Part shown: piece by piece, positions 25,548-34,222 of the stretch
Numbering within the stretch: the first letter of the stretch is position 1
How the letters are laid out: each line of letters starts with the position of its first letter
Assembly (NCBI GenBank): GCA_964518875.1
Contig: CAZFHI010000016.1
Location: forward strand, 1-46,536
Length of the DNA: 46,536 bases
Source: DTU024 sp964518875
Lineage (GTDB): Bacteria > Bacillota > Clostridia > Christensenellales > Aristaeellaceae
Reading direction: 5' to 3'
The notes under the pieces: model-generated
Database searches by the model: none
The model's input: the letters and a program-made list of their open reading frames with translations, nothing else
What the model was told of the DNA's origin: nothing
Translations under genes and position numbers: made by a program

Positions 25548-26383
25548 ACGCCTGGCTTGTATATGAAAAAGATAATACTAAGCGCAACTATAAGTTTATT
25601 CGCCATTGGATAAGCTTAGGTAAAGAAAACGGTATAAGGTTCAGGCTTGTCCTTCGCGAGCAGCTTTTTTACGGCGTGGAGAACAATAAGCTCGCGCTAA
25701 AAATAAAAGGCGAAGATTTAAGACCGGATTTTGCCGTTATGCGCCTTAACGCGCCCCTGCTTTCAAAGCACATGGAAGATATGGGGATACCTGTTTTTAA
25801 TAATGCAAAAGTTGCGTACGTATGCAACGACAAGCGGCTTACGCATTCTGTACTGGCGGGGCAGGTGCCAATGATGGACACAGCCTTTGTGGACGCTGAA
25901 AGCAAAACCGCCCCGTTTAACTACCCGGTTGTTGTAAAGGCGTCAAACAGCTGCGGGGGCAGAAAGGTGTTTTTGTGCGATAACGACGAAGCGTATAATG
26001 CGGCGCTTCAAAGCTGCCGGCCTGATACCGCCGTCGTGCAGCCTCTTTCTGACACCACGGGAAAAGACGTGCGCGTGTATGTTTTAAACAACCGTATCCT
26101 TCAAACCATGATGCGATTCAGCACAAACGGGGACTTCAGGAGCAATATAGGGCAGGGAGGGGACGCCGTGCCTTATGAACTGGACGGCGAAACAAGAAAA
26201 TACGTTGATAAAATAATTTCAAACTTTGATTTTTCTTTTGTCGGCATAGACTTTATATTCAACAAAGGCAGGCTTGTATTTAACGAAATAGAGGACGCTG
26301 TCGGCACTAGGATGCTGTTTGCGCATACGTATATAGACCCTGTAAAAGAATATCTTGATTATATAATAAAATACATTTCGTGA
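25544..26383 (+). CDS. RimK-like ATP-grasp ligase B
   Basis: A 279-residue paralogue of the preceding protein, sharing overall layout but clearly diverged. It has YPVVVKASNSCGGRKVFLCD near residue 126, the RFSTNGDFRSNIGQGGDAVP segment near 188, and the metal-site segment FVGIDFIFNKGRLVFNEIED, in which E-x-E stands where ligase A has E-x-N. The ATGA overlap with ligase A implies that both are made in similar amounts. Two different ATP-grasp ligases in tandem suggest two successive ligations or a heteromeric ligase. Product and substrate are unknown. It closes the nine-gene operon. Confidence 0.88.
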   Translation: MNAWLVYEKDNTKRNYKFIRHWISLGKENGIRFRLVLREQLFYGVENNKLALKIKGEDLRPDFAVMRLNAPLLSKHMEDMGIPVFNNAKVAYVCNDKRLTHSVLAGQVPMMDTAFVDAESKTAPFNYPVVVKASNSCGGRKVFLCDNDEAYNAALQSCRPDTAVVQPLSDTTGKDVRVYVLNNRILQTMMRFSTNGDFRSNIGQGGDAVPYELDGETRKYVDKIISNFDFSFVGIDFIFNKGRLVFNEIEDAVGTRMLFAHTYIDPVKEYLDYIIKYIS

Positions 26384-26409
26384 GTTGTTACAGCTTTGTT
26401 GCAAACAGG

Positions 26410-26438
26410 TTGAATATTTTTTCGGTATTAGGTATAAT
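26410..26438 (+). promoter_or_regulatory. Promoter of the Smr/CotH gene pair
   Basis: TTGAAT (26410-26415), a 17-nt spacer and a perfect TATAAT (26433-26438) stand 22 nt before the Smr gene. Confidence 0.7.
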
Positions 26439-26460
26439 GCGTTGTACGGGGGTGTGATTT

Positions 26461-26694
26461 ATGGACGTAGATCTGCATGGCAAAAATCTATATCAGGCGC
26501 GTATAGCCGTAAGTTCGGCGCTTAAGCGCGCTACAAGCGCAGACTACCGAATACGCATCATACACGGATACAGAAGCGGCACTGCCATAAAAGACATGAT
26601 TTTAAAAGAATTTTTAAACCACCCTCGCGTATTGCGCGTTGAAAGCAGCTTTAACCCCGGAGAAACTATTCTTGTGCTCAGGGAATATATATAA
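26461..26694 (+). CDS. Small Smr-domain protein
   Basis: A 77-residue protein consisting of one Smr domain, the module found at the C-terminus of MutS2. The characteristic VDLHGKNLYQARIAV near the start and IIHGYRSGTAIKDMI in the middle are both intact. Smr domains are nucleases or RNA/DNA-binding units; stand-alone small forms are common in Clostridia. It has its own promoter and lies 9 nt before the CotH gene. Upstream GGGGGTG serves as ribosome binding site. Confidence 0.9.
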   Translation: MDVDLHGKNLYQARIAVSSALKRATSADYRIRIIHGYRSGTAIKDMILKEFLNHPRVLRVESSFNPGETILVLREYI

Positions 26695-26703
26695 GGAGAT
26701 ACT

Positions 26704-29700
26704 ATGCGGAGCAAGCGTGGACAGCCTAACTTAAGAAAACATACGCCGAACAGCAGGCTATTTCTTTTGATACTCTGTGCGGCTGTTTTATCGGCTTTTA
26801 TAATATTAGGCCCTAAAGAGCCTGTAAACAAGGCTTTGAACGTAGACGCTGAAGGAAGAGTAATTTCAAACTACGAGGGGCTTGTGATAAGTGAAGTCAT
26901 GACGGACAACGTTTCAGCTCTTCCTGACGAAAACGGCAAGTTCAGCGACTGGGTTGAAATATGGAACAGCAGCGAAAAACAGCTTAATCTGGAAGGCGTC
27001 GCCTTGTCAGACCGCTCGGACAGGGCTAAGTTCATATTCCCTAAAACTATAATGGAGCCTGACGAGCGCATAATAGTGTTTCTGGATAAAGTAAACCAGA
27101 ATGACGAGGGCAGGCCGCTGCATGCCAAGTTTGCCTTAAGTTCCATAGGCGAATCTATTTTTATGTTTGACCCTTTGGGATATGAAATTTCATCATGCGT
27201 CATACCTACCCTGAACGCTAATGAAAACTATTATCTTACGGAGGAAGGGGAATATGTAAAAGGAGAAAACATATATTCCCCGGGCTTTGAAAACACGCAG
27301 GCAGGCCACGAAAGCTATATGAACAGCTACCGCATAGACAGCGGCACGCTTGTAATAAACGAAATAATGGCGGCGCCAAGGACGGGCGTGCGCGACGAGG
27401 ATAATGAGCTTCAGGACTGGATAGAAATCAAAAACCGCGGAACTGAGATGATAATGCTTAAAAACTACGCTCTTTCAGATAATCCGGACAGGCCTGTAAA
27501 ATGGGTGTTCCCGGAAAGCGCGGTAATACCGCCGGGCGGATATTATCTGGTATTTTGTTCAGGCAAAAACAGGCCTAATCCTGGAGGATATCCCCATACA
27601 AACTTCAGCATTGCTGCGGAAGGCGAAACCATAACGCTTTCAACAAGGCAGGGCAACCTTGTAGACAGAATAGTGTTTGACAACCTGCCCGCCGATGCGA
27701 GCTTTGGCAGGGAAGAAGACGGCGAAGGCTGGAAGATATTTATGCTCGCGACTCCAGGCGCGCCGAACAACGCAGAGGGCGCCAGAATAGCCGATGAATA
27801 TTTAAGAGCCGTTAACCCTACCGGCATATATTTGAGCGAAGCCATGAGCAGCAACAGCAGCACCTCATTAGGTGAAGGGCTTCCATATTCAGACTGGGCG
27901 GAAATTTACAACAGCACGGATAAAGCCGTGGACATTTCGTCCTGGGGATTAAGCGACAACATAAACTGGCCGAGAAAATGGCAGTTCCCGCAGGGCACGC
28001 TTATAATGCCAGGAGAATACAAAGTAATAATGCTTGACAAGAGCAAGGACTCAGGAACAGACGCCGCGTATTTAAGGGCGAGCTACGCTCTAAAACGAAT
28101 GGGCGGTGAAACGCTTACGCTTTCCGGCCCTGACGGCACAGTGTTCGATAAACTGGCGCTTCCAGCTATACCGGCCGATTACTCCTATGGAAGAAGCGCT
28201 TCAAATGGAAGCTTTTTTTATTTTGATGCGGCGACGCCGGGCGCAAAAAACACTACTGGCTTTCCAGGGTTTTCTGAAAGGCCGGTCCTGTCTTCTAAAG
28301 GCGGATTGTATAAAGACGATATAATCGTCGCGATAAGCACCGCGGATGGCTCTGACATACGCTATACGCTTGACGGCTCAACGCCGACCATAGATAACAG
28401 CACGCTTTATACGGGACCCGTTAAAATAAGCGATACCTGCGTTTTGCGGGCGCGCTCTTTTAAGCCGGGGTTCCAGCCGTCATCGACGGTTACCGCGACA
28501 TATGTTATGAAAACATACTACACCATGCCTGTCGTATGCCTTACAACGGATCCTGACAACCTCTGGAACCCTGAAACGGGCATGTACGCTGCGGGAGAAG
28601 GCGTGGACCTTGAAAGCTATAAGTACATACCGTTTAAGCACCCCACGCCTACGTACAGGCTGCACGGCAAAACATACAGGCAGGGACATGCTGAAATGTT
28701 TGATTCAGATACGTATGACGTATACTTCAGCCAGGGCGTGGAGTTTGCCTTAATAGGCCAGTACTCGCTGGACATGCCGCAAAAATCCTTTAAGGTTAAG
28801 GCAAAGGCTTCGCTTGGGGACAGGTATTTTAACGCCAGGCTTTTTGAAGACAGGCCGTTTGAACAGTATAAATCGTTCGTTTTGAGGTCCTCAGGCAACG
28901 ACTGCGTATGGACCCGTATGGTTGACGGAGTGCAGTCAAGACTGCTGGACCAGCTTGAAGACAGCACCGTAATATGCCAGGCGTGGAGGCCTGTTATAGT
29001 ATATTTAAACGGGAACTACTGGGGGCATTATAATCTGCGCGAAAGGGTAAGCCGCTATTTCGTAGCGCAGCACGAAGGCATACCGCTTGAAAAGGCGGAC
29101 GATATGGATATTATAGAGGCAAGCTCCAAGGTATATTACGGCAGCAACAAGGAATATAAGGCCATGGTAAAAAAAATACGCAACAGCTCGCCCGCCACTA
29201 ACCCTGAGGACTTGCAGTATATACTGGATAATATAGACGTAGATAATTTATTCGACTATATAATAGTAGAAACGTTCTTCGCCAATACGGACTCGGGCAA
29301 TATACGCTGCTACAAGGTGCCCGGAGGGAAGTGGCGCTGGATAATGTTCGACATGGACTACGGTCTTTTCATGGCCTCCAAAAACGGTATAAGAAATATG
29401 ATGAACCCGGGGGGCCACGGCGCCAACGATGATATAGACAATACAATATGGCTTAAGCTGCTTGAAAACAAAGACATGCTCGACAAGTTTTTAACTCGAT
29501 TCGGCGAAATATTCAGGTTCTATACTACGGAACGCATGCTTGATCAGGTGGAAGAATGCTATTCTATATTAGAGCCTGAAATGAATATGCATTTTGAAAG
29601 ATGGGCGTCTTATAACCTTAAAAATATATCAATGGAGCAGCCCAAAACGGTTGACGGCTGCATGCGCTACTGGAATTCAAGAGTGAACAGGCTTAAAAAC

Positions 29701-29841
29701 GTCATACGCAAGCGCCCAAGGCATTGCTATGTGCAGGTTAAGGACTGGTTTAATCTGTCTGACGAACAGATGATGCACTACTTCGGCCCAAAGCCTGAGT
29801 TCCCTGAGGAAGCTAAATTAAATAAGAACGATGAAATTTAA
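26704..29841 (+). CDS. Secreted or membrane-anchored lamin-tail and CotH kinase protein
   Basis: A 1045-residue extracellular protein. An N-terminal membrane segment (residues 18-37) follows a basic stretch and can be a signal anchor. Three lamin-tail domains come next (starting near 52, 215 and 370; each has a SEVM, NEIM or SEAM motif and a DWxEIxN motif), then a chitobiase C-terminal-like domain (about 525-600; DIRYTLDGSTPT), then a CotH domain (about 610-1000) with YLNGNYWGHYNLRERVSRY near 766 and WRWIMFDMDYG near 877, containing the aspartate of the kinase-like site. CotH of Bacillus phosphorylates spore coat proteins; here a cell-surface target is equally possible. GGAG precedes the ATG. 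Confidence 0.92.
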   Translation: MRSKRGQPNLRKHTPNSRLFLLILCAAVLSAFIILGPKEPVNKALNVDAEGRVISNYEGLVISEVMTDNVSALPDENGKFSDWVEIWNSSEKQLNLEGVALSDRSDRAKFIFPKTIMEPDERIIVFLDKVNQNDEGRPLHAKFALSSIGESIFMFDPLGYEISSCVIPTLNANENYYLTEEGEYVKGENIYSPGFENTQAGHESYMNSYRIDSGTLVINEIMAAPRTGVRDEDNELQDWIEIKNRGTEMIMLKNYALSDNPDRPVKWVFPESAVIPPGGYYLVFCSGKNRPNPGGYPHTNFSIAAEGETITLSTRQGNLVDRIVFDNLPADASFGREEDGEGWKIFMLATPGAPNNAEGARIADEYLRAVNPTGIYLSEAMSSNSSTSLGEGLPYSDWAEIYNSTDKAVDISSWGLSDNINWPRKWQFPQGTLIMPGEYKVIMLDKSKDSGTDAAYLRASYALKRMGGETLTLSGPDGTVFDKLALPAIPADYSYGRSASNGSFFYFDAATPGAKNTTGFPGFSERPVLSSKGGLYKDDIIVAISTADGSDIRYTLDGSTPTIDNSTLYTGPVKISDTCVLRARSFKPGFQPSSTVTATYVMKTYYTMPVVCLTTDPDNLWNPETGMYAAGEGVDLESYKYIPFKHPTPTYRLHGKTYRQGHAEMFDSDTYDVYFSQGVEFALIGQYSLDMPQKSFKVKAKASLGDRYFNARLFEDRPFEQYKSFVLRSSGNDCVWTRMVDGVQSRLLDQLEDSTVICQAWRPVIVYLNGNYWGHYNLRERVSRYFVAQHEGIPLEKADDMDIIEASSKVYYGSNKEYKAMVKKIRNSSPATNPEDLQYILDNIDVDNLFDYIIVETFFANTDSGNIRCYKVPGGKWRWIMFDMDYGLFMASKNGIRNMMNPGGHGANDDIDNTIWLKLLENKDMLDKFLTRFGEIFRFYTTERMLDQVEECYSILEPEMNMHFERWASYNLKNISMEQPKTVDGCMRYWNSRVNRLKNVIRKRPRHCYVQVKDWFNLSDEQMMHYFGPKPEFPEEAKLNKNDEI

Positions 29842-29847
29842 TATAAA

Positions 29848-31761
29848 TTAAAATATGCTTTGCCTTGCTGTATGGTTTTTCTGCGTTATTAAGCCTGAGC
29901 GGTAGGCCTTGAGCAGCATTTTTAAAGAATCAAGCCTGCTTTCAAGGTCCTCTCCGGCGTCCGTATCCGCCACTGTTTTTCTTTTAGCGAATGGTATATT
30001 TTCTTTTTGCACCGCGCTTATATCTGTGTTTTCTTTAACGGCGTCCTGAACTCCTTTAAACGGGTCGTGCGCGACTATGCGCATCATATGGGAGTTAGAA
30101 AGCAGTGTGTAGCCGGCTATGCCTGTTTTTTTCTGATATGCTCTGCAAAAGCCGCCGTCTATAACTATTATGCGTCCTCCCGCTCTAAGCGGGGACTGGC
30201 CTTTTAAAACCGGGGTGTGCCCGTTTATAATATGTCCTTCTTCAGGGTTAAGGTTAAAGCTTTTTAAAAGATATTCGCAGCCTTCTATTGTCTTGTTGTA
30301 GGTATAATAAGGATCCCGCGGCTCGTTAAAAGCTTTTTTGTCAGCAATCATAATATGCGCGAATGTAGCCATTTTGCGGCCGCACAGAGGAGAAAAATCC
30401 CCGCACCACAGGAACCACATAAAATCGCTGTCCTGTATGTTTTTTGTGCGGAAGGCTGAGCGCGCTTTTAAATCGCAGTAGTCAAGATAGCTTTTGCCTT
30501 TGTACGTGTTATTTTCAAACCGTACGTCAAGAAGCTTTCCATTTTCATTAAGCGGTACGCAGCCGTGCAGCAGAAGGCTCCCGTCGTGCAGCATATAAAT
30601 TGAACCGTTGTCGTATAAAAACTGTATCTGTCGGTTTAACTTTTCGCTTTTTTCAAAATCATCAATAAGTGTTGATACTACTTCACGTTCGCCGTCCGTA
30701 AGCTCGTACCAGTCGTCCCCTGTAAGCGTTGGAAACTGCTGGTAAATAAGCGGCCATGTATTGCCGTTATAGCTTATGGTTCTTTGGGCTTTATCTATAA
30801 GGTGCAGCTTAAGCCTGTCATTAAGCTTAAATTCAGGGTTTCTCTTTATAAGCTGCCCTTCAAGCTTAAACATAATTATAGTAATTGTTTTAAGCGCCGC
30901 TTCATCTATGCTCAGGTTAGGATATATTTTCTGAGCAAGCGCGTAGAGCGGGCGCATGCTTATGCCGTAGCTGCTTTCCAAAAGGCGCATACGCCCGTAG
31001 TTTAAGCTGTTTCTAACGCATGCGGCAATGCAGGCGGGATTAAGCGCCGCCGCGCCCATCCAAAGCGCGTCGTGATTCCCCCAGGTGATTTTTACGGAAT
31101 GGTGCCGCATAAGCATGTCCAGTATTTTGTCCGGCGCGGGCCCTCTGTCGAATATGTCCCCCAAAATGTACAAGTGGTTTACCGCAAGCTTTTTTATTAG
31201 TGTGGCGAAAGCCTCAACCACTTCTTCATGTGCGCCTATTGATATAACGGTTTCTATTATGTTGTTGTGGTATACCTGCTGGTTTTTATGCTCCTTAAGC
31301 TCTGTGTTTAAAAGTTCATCAAGTATAAAGTAATAGTCTTTGGGTATAGCGTCCTGCACTTCTTTTCTCGTGTATTTAACGCTGACGAACTTCGCAAGCG
31401 TAGTAAGGCGAAGCAAAAGATCCTTATATTTATCCTTGGAAATTTTATCGTATTCCTTAAGCAGGTCAAGCTTTTGCCTGGGGTAATATATTATGGTGCA
31501 GAACTCGTTTATTTCTTCCCTGGACATTTCGCCGCCAAAAAGCTGCATGGCCTTTTCCTTTATAACGCCTGAACAGTTGTTCAATATATGTTCGAACGCT
31601 TCATACTCACCGTGCAGGTCGCTCATAAAGTGGTCCGTGCCCTTGGGCAGGGACAGTTTCGCGCTTATGCCGCTTATTGCGCTGTAAAGCGACTGCTCGT
31701 TTGGATATTTTTCTGAAAGCAGCCTTAAGTACTTAAGCTGCTCATTTGTAAACGCGCCCAT
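29848..31761 (-). CDS. fbp: Fructose-1,6-bisphosphatase, class III
   Basis: A 637-residue FBPase of the Firmicutes-specific class III (PF06874), which removes the 1-phosphate of fructose 1,6-bisphosphate in gluconeogenesis. It belongs to the metallophosphatase fold: HFMSDLHGEYEAFEHIL (41-57), LGDIFDRGPAPDKILDML near 200, TWGNHDALWMGAAAL near 228 and INGHTPV near 545 are the metal-binding motifs. Length is typical. Its ATG (31761) lies one base before the end of the upstream citF stop (31763-31765), with GGAAAG as ribosome binding site inside citF, so it is probably cotranscribed with citE and citF. The stop lies 6 nt from the convergent CotH stop. Confidence 0.97.
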   Translation of the reverse strand: MGAFTNEQLKYLRLLSEKYPNEQSLYSAISGISAKLSLPKGTDHFMSDLHGEYEAFEHILNNCSGVIKEKAMQLFGGEMSREEINEFCTIIYYPRQKLDLLKEYDKISKDKYKDLLLRLTTLAKFVSVKYTRKEVQDAIPKDYYFILDELLNTELKEHKNQQVYHNNIIETVISIGAHEEVVEAFATLIKKLAVNHLYILGDIFDRGPAPDKILDMLMRHHSVKITWGNHDALWMGAAALNPACIAACVRNSLNYGRMRLLESSYGISMRPLYALAQKIYPNLSIDEAALKTITIIMFKLEGQLIKRNPEFKLNDRLKLHLIDKAQRTISYNGNTWPLIYQQFPTLTGDDWYELTDGEREVVSTLIDDFEKSEKLNRQIQFLYDNGSIYMLHDGSLLLHGCVPLNENGKLLDVRFENNTYKGKSYLDYCDLKARSAFRTKNIQDSDFMWFLWCGDFSPLCGRKMATFAHIMIADKKAFNEPRDPYYTYNKTIEGCEYLLKSFNLNPEEGHIINGHTPVLKGQSPLRAGGRIIVIDGGFCRAYQKKTGIAGYTLLSNSHMMRIVAHDPFKGVQDAVKENTDISAVQKENIPFAKRKTVADTDAGEDLESRLDSLKMLLKAYRSGLITQKNHTARQSIF

Positions 31762-31762
31762 T

Positions 31763-33169
31763 TCAGCTTTCCGTCTGCCTTATTTCGTCTATTATCCGCC
31801 CGTCTCTGTGTTCTACTTTGGCTACGCAGCGGCCGACTGGACGGTAGTCGTCCGGAACGCCAGTGTATTTTTCTGCAAGAGCTTTAAGGTCGTGTATGTT
31901 AAACAGCGGCAAACCGCTGCCTTTAAGGCTTTCATATATGTCGCGCCTTAACGGGTTTACTGATACGCCCCTTTGCGTTACGAGAACGTCTACGTTTTTT
32001 CCGGGAGTGCTTACAGTTATAACTTTGTCAACTATTACAGGAAGCCTTGCCCTGAACAGAGGCGCTACTATAATCGAAAGCTTGCTTTCTTCAGCCGTGT
32101 CGCTGTGTCCGCCGGAACCGCCTGTTATAAAGCCGGATGAATCCGTATGCACGTTTACGTTAAAGCCTGTATCTATCTGCGTTGCGCCTAAAACTACCGC
32201 ATCCAGCGAAGACGCCGCGCAGGACTTTGCCGCAGGGCTTGCATAATCCGTTGCGGAAATTTCTATGTGATTTGGATTTTCCCTTATGGATTCCACAGCG
32301 CCAAGGTCAAAGCACTGTACGTCCTGCAACGCTTTAAAACAGCCTGATTTAAGCATGTCCACAAGGTATGACGTTATGCCGCCAAGCCCGAAGCTTCCCT
32401 GTATGCCGTTTTTAAGCATTATGGGCTTAAGAAACTTTGTAACGGCAAGCGAAGCGCCGCCTGCGCCCGTCTGAAAAGAAAAGCCGTCTTTAAGAAGGCC
32501 TGAAAACTGTATTACTTTTGCGGCGTACTCGGCTATTTTAAGGGATACGGGATCTCTTGTTATTTTGGTCGTTCCTGAAACTATGCCGGAAGCTTCACCT
32601 ATTTTATCAACCGCGACAACGTAATCAACGTCGCTTTCTTTTATGCTCGCAGGATTAAGCGGGTACGGCATAATGTTATCTGTAATAATAACAACTTTAT
32701 CTGCAAAGCGGCTGTCCGGTATGGCGTACCCCAACGAACCGCACGCTGAAGGGCCGAACCTGCCGTTCGCATTGCCCATTCCGTCTGCCGCGGGGGCCGC
32801 TATAAATGCAACGTCTATATGCACTCTTCCGCTTTCTATGGCTGCGGGGCGTCCGCCGTGGCTCCTGAAAACAACGGGCTTTTTAATCAGCCCTGAAGAA
32901 ACTTCGCGCGCAAGCCTTCCGTTCAAGTAGTCTGTTTCTATGCTTGTTACGGTGCCGTTTTTTATATGGTCTATCAAAGGATAATGGCAGTCAAACAGAG
33001 CGCTTGCCTGCAGGCATATGTTTTTAATGCCAAGCTTAGCTATTTCTTCCAAAACCATGTTTAAGACGTAATCGCCGTTTCTAAGATGGTGGTGGAAAGA
33101 AATGGTCATGCCGTCATGCAGATTGCATTCCTTTATGGCTTCCTTTATGCTGGATAATATTTTACTCAT
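31763..33169 (-). CDS. citF: Citrate lyase alpha subunit (citrate CoA-transferase)
   Basis: A 468-residue CitF that exchanges citrate for acetate on the acyl carrier in citrate lyase. Family segments include DGMTISFHHHLRNGDYVLNM near residue 20, VFRSHGGRPAAIESGRVHID near 100 and FSFQTGAGGASLAVTKFLKP near 232. It is some 40 residues shorter at the N-terminus than usual CitF proteins, but TAAGGAG upstream supports this start. It follows citE by 11 nt and precedes fbp. The lyase needs the acyl carrier CitD, not found in the window. Confidence 0.96.
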   Translation of the reverse strand: MSKILSSIKEAIKECNLHDGMTISFHHHLRNGDYVLNMVLEEIAKLGIKNICLQASALFDCHYPLIDHIKNGTVTSIETDYLNGRLAREVSSGLIKKPVVFRSHGGRPAAIESGRVHIDVAFIAAPAADGMGNANGRFGPSACGSLGYAIPDSRFADKVVIITDNIMPYPLNPASIKESDVDYVVAVDKIGEASGIVSGTTKITRDPVSLKIAEYAAKVIQFSGLLKDGFSFQTGAGGASLAVTKFLKPIMLKNGIQGSFGLGGITSYLVDMLKSGCFKALQDVQCFDLGAVESIRENPNHIEISATDYASPAAKSCAASSLDAVVLGATQIDTGFNVNVHTDSSGFITGGSGGHSDTAEESKLSIIVAPLFRARLPVIVDKVITVSTPGKNVDVLVTQRGVSVNPLRRDIYESLKGSGLPLFNIHDLKALAEKYTGVPDDYRPVGRCVAKVEHRDGRIIDEIRQTES

Positions 33170-33180
33170 TTGTTTTCTCC

Positions 33181-34047
33181 TTACAGAATGTTAAGCTCGC
33201 GAGCTTCGTCAAGCACCTTTTCAGCCCTTAAAACTATGGGGCGGTCTATCATTTTGCCCTTAAGAGATACGGCGCCTCTGCCTAAGCGCTTGCCTTCTTC
33301 TATCGCTTCTATTACAGCCTTGGCGTATTCTATTTCTTCCGCGCTCGGGCTGAAGGCTTCGTTTATACCTGAAATATGGTGCGGAGAAATGGAGGCTTTA
33401 CCGGTAAAACCCATACGGCGCGCTAACATGGCGTCCTTTAAAAGCCCATCGTCATCATGCACGTCGGTAAAAGGCGTGTCTATCGCCTCTATGCCTGCTG
33501 ACCTGGCGGCGGTTACAATTCGCCCCCTTGCGTACGCTATTTCAAAGCCATCCTTTGTGCGCAGCGCCTGCATATCGCTCGTTAAATCTTCAGCGCCTAA
33601 AAAAAGCGCCTTTACTCTGCTGTCGGCCTTAGCTATCGAATAGGCGTTTTCTATGCCTTCAGCAGTTTCTATGAGCGCTATAATTTTAATTGTGCCGTTT
33701 TCTATGCCGTTTTTTTCTTCAGCTTCGCTTATTAAGGCTGAAACGCCTTTTATGTATTCCGCGGAAGAAACCTTGGACGGCATTATGTACTTTGGCATAA
33801 GAGGGACTACGGCGTCTACATCATGTCTGGCGTAATCCGTATTAAGCGGGTTTATGCGAACTACTATCTTTTCTGTGTTAAACCCCAAGTATTTTATTGC
33901 ATTGGACACCAATATCCTAGCAGCGTCTTTTTCAAGCGGAGATACCGCGTCTTCAAGATCTAATATAACAGCGTCTGCGCCGTGAACGTCCGCGTTTTGA
34001 AGCATAGCCGGGTTGTTGCCCGGTATAAAAAGCAAACTCCTAAGCAT
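33181..34047 (-). CDS. citE: Citrate lyase beta subunit (citryl-ACP lyase)
   Basis: A 288-residue CitE, splitting citryl-ACP into oxaloacetate and acetyl-ACP. It starts with RSLLFIPGNNPAML, has DAVILDLEDAVSPLEKD near residues 30-46 (magnesium-binding acidic residue) and VVRINPL near 70, and ends in the usual helical lid. GGAAGGAG before the ATG at 34047 fixes the start; the frame continues upstream to 34143 without a signal. CitE-like proteins of unrelated pathways exist, but the adjacent citF makes citrate lyase the best call. Oxaloacetate made here could feed PckA, encoded at 16211. Confidence 0.93.
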   Translation of the reverse strand: MLRSLLFIPGNNPAMLQNADVHGADAVILDLEDAVSPLEKDAARILVSNAIKYLGFNTEKIVVRINPLNTDYARHDVDAVVPLMPKYIMPSKVSSAEYIKGVSALISEAEEKNGIENGTIKIIALIETAEGIENAYSIAKADSRVKALFLGAEDLTSDMQALRTKDGFEIAYARGRIVTAARSAGIEAIDTPFTDVHDDDGLLKDAMLARRMGFTGKASISPHHISGINEAFSPSAEEIEYAKAVIEAIEEGKRLGRGAVSLKGKMIDRPIVLRAEKVLDEARELNIL

Positions 34048-34114
34048 TTTTACTCCTTCCATTATGCCCGTGAAAATCCTGCACATGCCGATTTCAGTAT
34101 TACTTCTAAAGCCT

Positions 34115-34143
34115 ATTATAGTTGAAAAAATTAAACAGCGCAA
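34115..34143 (-). promoter_or_regulatory. Promoter of citE-citF-fbp
   Basis: On the minus strand TTGCGC (34143-34138), 17 nt and a perfect TATAAT (34120-34115) lie 67 nt upstream of the citE start. Confidence 0.65.
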
Positions 34144-34163
34144 ATACCCGGCGCCAATTTAAA

Positions 34164-34195
34164 ATGTTCTCATTTTATGAGACATATGTTATAAT
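34164..34195 (+). promoter_or_regulatory. Promoter with palindromic operator-like element before the DUF1934 gene
   Basis: TATAAT (34190-34195) follows a palindrome in which TCTCAT (34168-34173) and ATGAGA (34177-34182) surround TTT, extended by ATG/CAT (34164-34166 and 34183-34185). The poor -35 hexamer (TTCTCA at 34167-34172) is embedded in it, suggesting repressor control. Confidence 0.5.
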
Positions 34196-34222
34196 ATATA
34201 TGCAAGTGGGGGAGGTGTCTTA

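Noticed and set aside
34048..34143. Longer CitE start at 34143
   Set aside because: The extra residues have no similarity to CitE, the promoter -10 and -35 lie inside this stretch, and GGAAGGAG precedes the ATG at 34047.
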